A stretch of DNA of 10,203 bases from NCBI GenBank assembly GCA_947458675.1, contig CANHAW010000044.1:1-10203 (forward strand), read 5' to 3'. Both the position numbers and the translations under genes were made by a program. A model generated the notes under the pieces. It ran no database searches and was not told the origin of the DNA. It was given only the letters and a program-made list of their open reading frames with translations. The stretch comes from Beijerinckiaceae bacterium. Lineage in GTDB: Bacteria > Pseudomonadota > Alphaproteobacteria > Rhizobiales > Beijerinckiaceae. Positions 7,695-10,203 of the stretch are shown here, one piece after another; the first letter of the stretch is position 1, and each line of letters starts with the position of its first letter.

Positions 7695-8011
7695 TGGCGC
7701 GCGTGATCGCCCGTTGGGTCGATGACACGCTGGAGAGCCCGCTCGCGGTCGATGTCCTCATTGCCGATGGGCGGATCGCAGGCCCGAGCCTGGCCTTCGG
7801 CTGTATCGACTGGGAGGGGGCGCAGCGCCCCTTCACGCTGGATGAGGATGGCACGATCAGCTTCGGTTCCGGCGGTGGCGAGCCCTGGCGGACCGACCTT
7901 CGCGAAGTCGAGATGAAAGTCGGAACCATTTTTCTGATCGATTGGGGGCAGGGTGATCTGGGCCGGTACAAAATCGTGAAGATTGCCGTGCCCGGGGCGA
8001 AGGGAGTATAG
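7691..8011 (+). CDS. Small protein of unknown function, coupled to queA
   Basis: I do not recognise this 106-residue protein. It overlaps queA by four bases (ATGA), so its translation is probably coupled to queA, and it lies before tgt, inside the queuosine block. Two ATG codons in a row (7691 and 7694) give alternative starts one residue apart. There is no signal peptide or membrane segment. The protein is acidic and looks beta-rich, with a Gly-rich stretch at about 58-64 ([11 protein letters not shown]) and a hydrophobic strand [15 protein letters not shown] near 77-91. Base composition and codon use match the neighbouring genes, which supports a real gene rather than a chance frame. Its position makes a link to tRNA modification possible, but the sequence itself gives no function. 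Confidence 0.75.
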   Translation: MMARVIARWVDDTLESPLAVDVLIADGRIAGPSLAFGCIDWEGAQRPFTLDEDGTISFGSGGGEPWRTDLREVEMKVGTIFLIDWGQGDLGRYKIVKIAVPGAKGV

Positions 8012-8034
8012 CCCTCTTCGATTGAATTTTCCGC

Positions 8035-8117
8035 TCGTCATTGCGAGGAGCGAAGCGACGAAGCAATCCAGAGCCGCAGGGTTAGTCTGGATTGCTTCGC
8101 TTCGCTCGCAATGACGA
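8035..8117. repeat. Long imperfect hairpin, full copy of the CGTCATTGCGAG...AAGCAATCCAGA repeat family
   Basis: The left arm is 8035-8072 and the right arm 8086-8117, with a 13-base loop. The arms share two perfect 13-base blocks (TCGTCATTGCGAG and GAAGCAATCCAGA) and differ only in the middle, where the left arm has six extra bases. Translated on the minus strand it gives HCERSEAIQ, a peptide that often appears as an annotation artefact wherever this dispersed repeat occurs. The element fills most of the gap between the small unknown gene and tgt, and its right end includes the apparent tgt ATG at 8111. Confidence 0.85.
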
Positions 8118-9274
8118 ACACACAGATCGAGCTTGATTTGACCGACAAGGCAGCCTTTACATTCGCCGTTCACAAGACCGACGGGGCGGCCCGCACGGGC
8201 GCCATTTCCATGCCGCGCGGCACGATCCGCACGCCGGCTTTCATGCCCGTCGGCACGGCTGCGACTGTGAAGGCCATGTATACGAGTCAGGTGCGCGAAC
8301 TTGGCGCCGATATTGTGCTCGGCAATACCTATCACCTCATGCTGCGCCCCGGCGCGGAGCGCGTGGCGGAGCTTGGCGGCCTTCACAAATTCATGAACTG
8401 GCCTCATCCGATCCTCACCGATTCCGGCGGCTTTCAGGTCATGTCGCTGTCGAAATTGCGCAAGCTCGATGAGAATGGCGTCACCTTCCAGTCGCATATT
8501 GACGGCGCCAAACATGTTTTGACGCCCGAGCGCTCAATGGAGATTCAGGCGCTGCTGGGCTCCGACATTCAGATGCAATTCGATGAATGCGTGAAACTGC
8601 CCTGTTCGGATGCCGAGGCTGAACGCGCCATGCGGTTGTCGCTGCGTTGGGCCGAGCGTTCGCGCAAAGCATTTCGCGGTCAGCCGGGGCAGACGACATT
8701 CGGCATTGTGCAGGGCGGGGCGGTTCCGGCTTTGCGCATCGAAAGCGCCAAGGCACTTGCCGATATGGATTTCGGCGGTCTGGCGATTGGCGGTCTGGCG
8801 GTGGGCGAGCCGCAGGATGTGATGCTGGCGATGATTGACGTGGTCGAGCCCTATCTGCCGCAGAACAAGCCGCGCTATTTGATGGGCGTCGGCACGCCTG
8901 ACGATCTCATTGAATCCGTTTCGCGCGGCGTCGATATGTTTGATTGCGTCATGCCGACGCGCGCCGGACGCCATGGCCTTGCCTATACGCGCTATGGGCG
9001 CGTCAATCTTCGCAATGCCAAACATATTGACGATCCGCGTCCGCTCGACGCCGAATCTTCCTGCCCGGCGGCGCGCGATTATTCGCGTGCCTATCTCAAC
9101 CACTTGGTTCGCTCGGGCGAGATTTTGGGCATGATGCTGCTCACCTGGAACAATCTGGCCTATTATCAGGAGCTGATGGCCGGCATGCGCGCCGCCATTG
9201 CCGAGGGCCGGTTCCAGGATTTCAAGGCGCAGACCAAAGAGCGTTGGGCGCAAGGCGAGACGAAAGCGGCCTGA
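8111..9274 (+). CDS. tgt: Queuine/preQ1 tRNA-guanine transglycosylase
   Basis: Tgt exchanges guanine 34 of GUN-anticodon tRNAs for preQ1, the step before QueA. The 387-residue protein (Z. mobilis Tgt has 386) keeps the catalytic parts: TDSGGFQ with Asp104 (general base), FDEC with Asp158 (base recognition), GIVQGG (198-203), GGLAVGE (227-233), and the nucleophile Asp278 in [12 protein letters not shown]. The zinc site is degraded: CxCxxC is SxCxxA (Ser316, Cys318, Ala321) and the downstream His is Asn347, so only one of four ligands remains, while YSRAYLNHL around it is conserved. The start is uncertain. The ATG at 8111 lies in the repeat and has no purine-rich site upstream. A TTG at 8138 has a weak ATCGAG six bases before it and would remove nine residues that precede the conserved fold. 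Confidence 0.95.
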   Translation: MTNTQIELDLTDKAAFTFAVHKTDGAARTGAISMPRGTIRTPAFMPVGTAATVKAMYTSQVRELGADIVLGNTYHLMLRPGAERVAELGGLHKFMNWPHPILTDSGGFQVMSLSKLRKLDENGVTFQSHIDGAKHVLTPERSMEIQALLGSDIQMQFDECVKLPCSDAEAERAMRLSLRWAERSRKAFRGQPGQTTFGIVQGGAVPALRIESAKALADMDFGGLAIGGLAVGEPQDVMLAMIDVVEPYLPQNKPRYLMGVGTPDDLIESVSRGVDMFDCVMPTRAGRHGLAYTRYGRVNLRNAKHIDDPRPLDAESSCPAARDYSRAYLNHLVRSGEILGMMLLTWNNLAYYQELMAGMRAAIAEGRFQDFKAQTKERWAQGETKAA

Positions 9275-9342
9275 AGGGGCTCAGCCAGACAGAGGGCGCG
9301 CGGCAGGCCAGAAAACTCAAAATGGGTGCCGTTCGGGCAAAA

Positions 9343-9388
9343 TAAAAGCAAGGATCGCACCCCCTCCGAGGCAGATTCCTTGCTTTTA
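9343..9388 (+). terminator. Terminator-like hairpin downstream of tgt
   Basis: TAAAAGCAAGGA (9343-9354) and TCCTTGCTTTTA (9377-9388) form a perfect 12-pair stem with a 22-base loop, 68 bases after the tgt stop. The stem ends in a T-rich run on this strand and, by symmetry, on the other. It is a plausible end for the queA-tgt transcript, although the loop is longer than in typical intrinsic terminators. Confidence 0.6.
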
Positions 9389-9802
9389 CACACTCCTTGC
9401 CTCGCCCTTTTCCGGCCTTTTTATCGCCACCTTGCGGCGGCAAACGGACCCTGGCAGTTCATGCCTGCCTTATGATCCTCACCGAAAAAGGTTCCTCCCG
9501 CGACTTGGACTGCAGCACGCATCCGGGTGACCCCGAAGGCGGCCTCCTTTCGGATTAGCGGGGTGAGACTAGCCATGAACGGGGAGCTTGTCACTAGTTC
9601 TTGAGGGCTTGGGCGAACAATCGGAGGCTGGTTAGTTCATGCCTCAACAATAGGTTATGGGAATGGTGGGTTTGCCGGTCCGTCGGGGCGCCTTGCAGGT
9701 CTGCTTCCGTCTTGTCTTTTATGGGGGTTTGCGTTTGTTACCCCTGAGGGTGGCCGGATCCCGGCCCCATTGTGATTCTTGAACTCGAGCTTGGAAGCGA
9801 AA
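9389..9802 (+). other. Non-coding tgt-proS region with possible RNA structure; likely holds the proS promoter and leader
   Basis: No convincing gene was found here on either strand; the small open frames lack ribosome binding sites and familiar protein sequence. I checked by eye for tRNA, tmRNA, RNase P RNA, SRP RNA and common riboswitch signatures and recognised none. Several pairings are visible. An 11-base direct repeat AGTTCATGCCT occurs at 9456-9466 and 9634-9644. A complementary CATGAAC lies between the copies at 9574-9580. ACCCCG (9529-9534) pairs with CGGGGT (9559-9564), and TTGAGG (9601-9606) with CCTCAA (9642-9647). I cannot place a promoter with confidence. The region may be a structured leader or a small RNA, but this is inference. 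Confidence 0.4.
9752..9766 (+). promoter_or_regulatory. GC-rich hairpin in the proS leader
   Basis: GGCCGG and CCGGCC form a six-pair stem around a three-base loop, 26 bases before the GGAAG ribosome binding site of proS. There is no T run after it, so it is not an intrinsic terminator. If the proS transcript starts upstream, this hairpin would sit in its 5' leader and might affect translation or RNA stability. Confidence 0.4.
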
Positions 9803-10203
9803 ATGCGTCTGTCCCGATTTTTCCTGCCGATCCTGCGCGAAACGCCGAAAGAGGCGGAAATCGTCTCGCATCGTTTGATGTTGCGCGCCGGCATGATCCG
9901 GCAGGAATCGGCCGGCATTTATGCTTGGCTGCCGCTCGGGCTGAAGGTGCTCAACAAGATCAATGCGATCATCCGCGAAGAGCAGAACCGGGCAGGGGCG
10001 ATTGAGCTGCTGATGCCGGTGATTCAATCTGCGGATCTGTGGCGCGAGTCCGGCCGTTACGATGATTACGGCAAGGAGATGTTGCGCATCAAAGACCGGC
10101 ACGAACGCGACATGCTGTTTGGGCCGACGAATGAGGAAATGATCACGGAGATTTTCCGCGCCTATGTGCGCTCCTACAAGGATCTCCCGCTCAATCTCTA
10201 TCA
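9803..10203 (+). CDS. proS: Prolyl-tRNA synthetase (N-terminal part, gene runs off the right edge)
   Basis: ProS attaches proline to tRNA-Pro in the cytosol and is a class II aminoacyl-tRNA synthetase. The 133 complete codons visible start [20 protein letters not shown], the usual start of alphaproteobacterial ProS. They continue through the motif 1 region ([19 protein letters not shown], then [12 protein letters not shown]), [18 protein letters not shown], and the lead-in to motif 2 ([16 protein letters not shown]). The proline-binding TNEE segment is intact. The editing domain, if present, and the anticodon-binding domain would be beyond the window, so the ProS subtype cannot be settled here. 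GGAAG lies five bases before the ATG. The gene is separated from tgt by about 530 bases and a terminator-like hairpin, so it probably has its own promoter. Confidence 0.95.
   Translation, partial: MRLSRFFLPILRETPKEAEIVSHRLMLRAGMIRQESAGIYAWLPLGLKVLNKINAIIREEQNRAGAIELLMPVIQSADLWRESGRYDDYGKEMLRIKDRHERDMLFGPTNEEMITEIFRAYVRSYKDLPLNLY

Noticed and set aside
7649..8515. Long minus-strand open frame of 288 codons across queA, the small gene, the repeat and tgt
   Set aside because: It contains HCERSEAIQ from the repeat and is antisense to conserved genes; it is a by-product of GC-rich codon use.
8771..8808. Short direct repeat GGCGGTCTGGCG within tgt
   Set aside because: It encodes the conserved [12 protein letters not shown] motif of Tgt, so protein constraint explains it.
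9472..9558. Possible 28-codon leader peptide upstream of proS
   Set aside because: There is no ribosome binding site, it holds only two proline codons, and it is not followed by a terminator-antiterminator arrangement.

Overview
The window looks like chromosomal core DNA from an alphaproteobacterium, most likely of the order Hyphomicrobiales (Rhizobiales). This is inferred from the gene order gyrA-coaD-cyclophilin-cyclophilin-(Mur ligase)-queA-tgt, the high-GC codon use, the alphaproteobacterial style of GyrA and ProS, and dispersed intergenic repeats typical of this group. I did not find a phage, plasmid, insertion sequence, CRISPR array or defence system. The sequence is housekeeping in character, with several unusual details.

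Layout: (1) 1-275, minus strand, is the start of an exported alpha/beta-hydrolase-like protein that runs off the left edge. (2) 276-524 is a divergent intergenic region with a perfect 18-bp palindrome. (3) 525-4334 is a tightly spaced plus-strand run: gyrA (TTG start), coaD and an exported cyclophilin, with gaps of 18 and 15 bases. (4) 4335-4604 is a mosaic of two repeat families. (5) 4605-5060 is a second, cytosolic cyclophilin, followed by a terminator-like hairpin. (6) 5151-6563 is a divergent Mpl-like Mur ligase. (7) 6615-9274 is a queuosine block: queA, a 106-aa protein of unknown function that overlaps queA by 4 bases, and tgt. Repeat hairpins lie in the two gaps around queA plus the small gene. 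(8) 9275-9802 is about 530 non-coding bases with a terminator-like hairpin and several possible alternative RNA pairings. (9) 9803-10203 is the start of proS, which runs off the right edge.

How the genes relate: Tgt inserts preQ1 into tRNA and QueA then builds epoxyqueuosine on it, so these two are a true pathway pair. GyrA (DNA supercoiling), CoaD (coenzyme A synthesis), the two prolyl isomerases (protein folding in envelope and cytosol), the Mur ligase (cell-wall peptide recycling or a related reaction) and ProS (tRNA charging) are unrelated housekeeping functions that appear to share a co-oriented cluster.

The observations most worth a second look are: the Mpl-like ligase with an altered P-loop and without the usual DDxxHHP-type motif; a Tgt that has lost three of its four zinc ligands; a dispersed repeat that supplies the apparent tgt start codon; and the structured tgt-proS intergenic region. 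I did not find strong evidence for a wholly new system.
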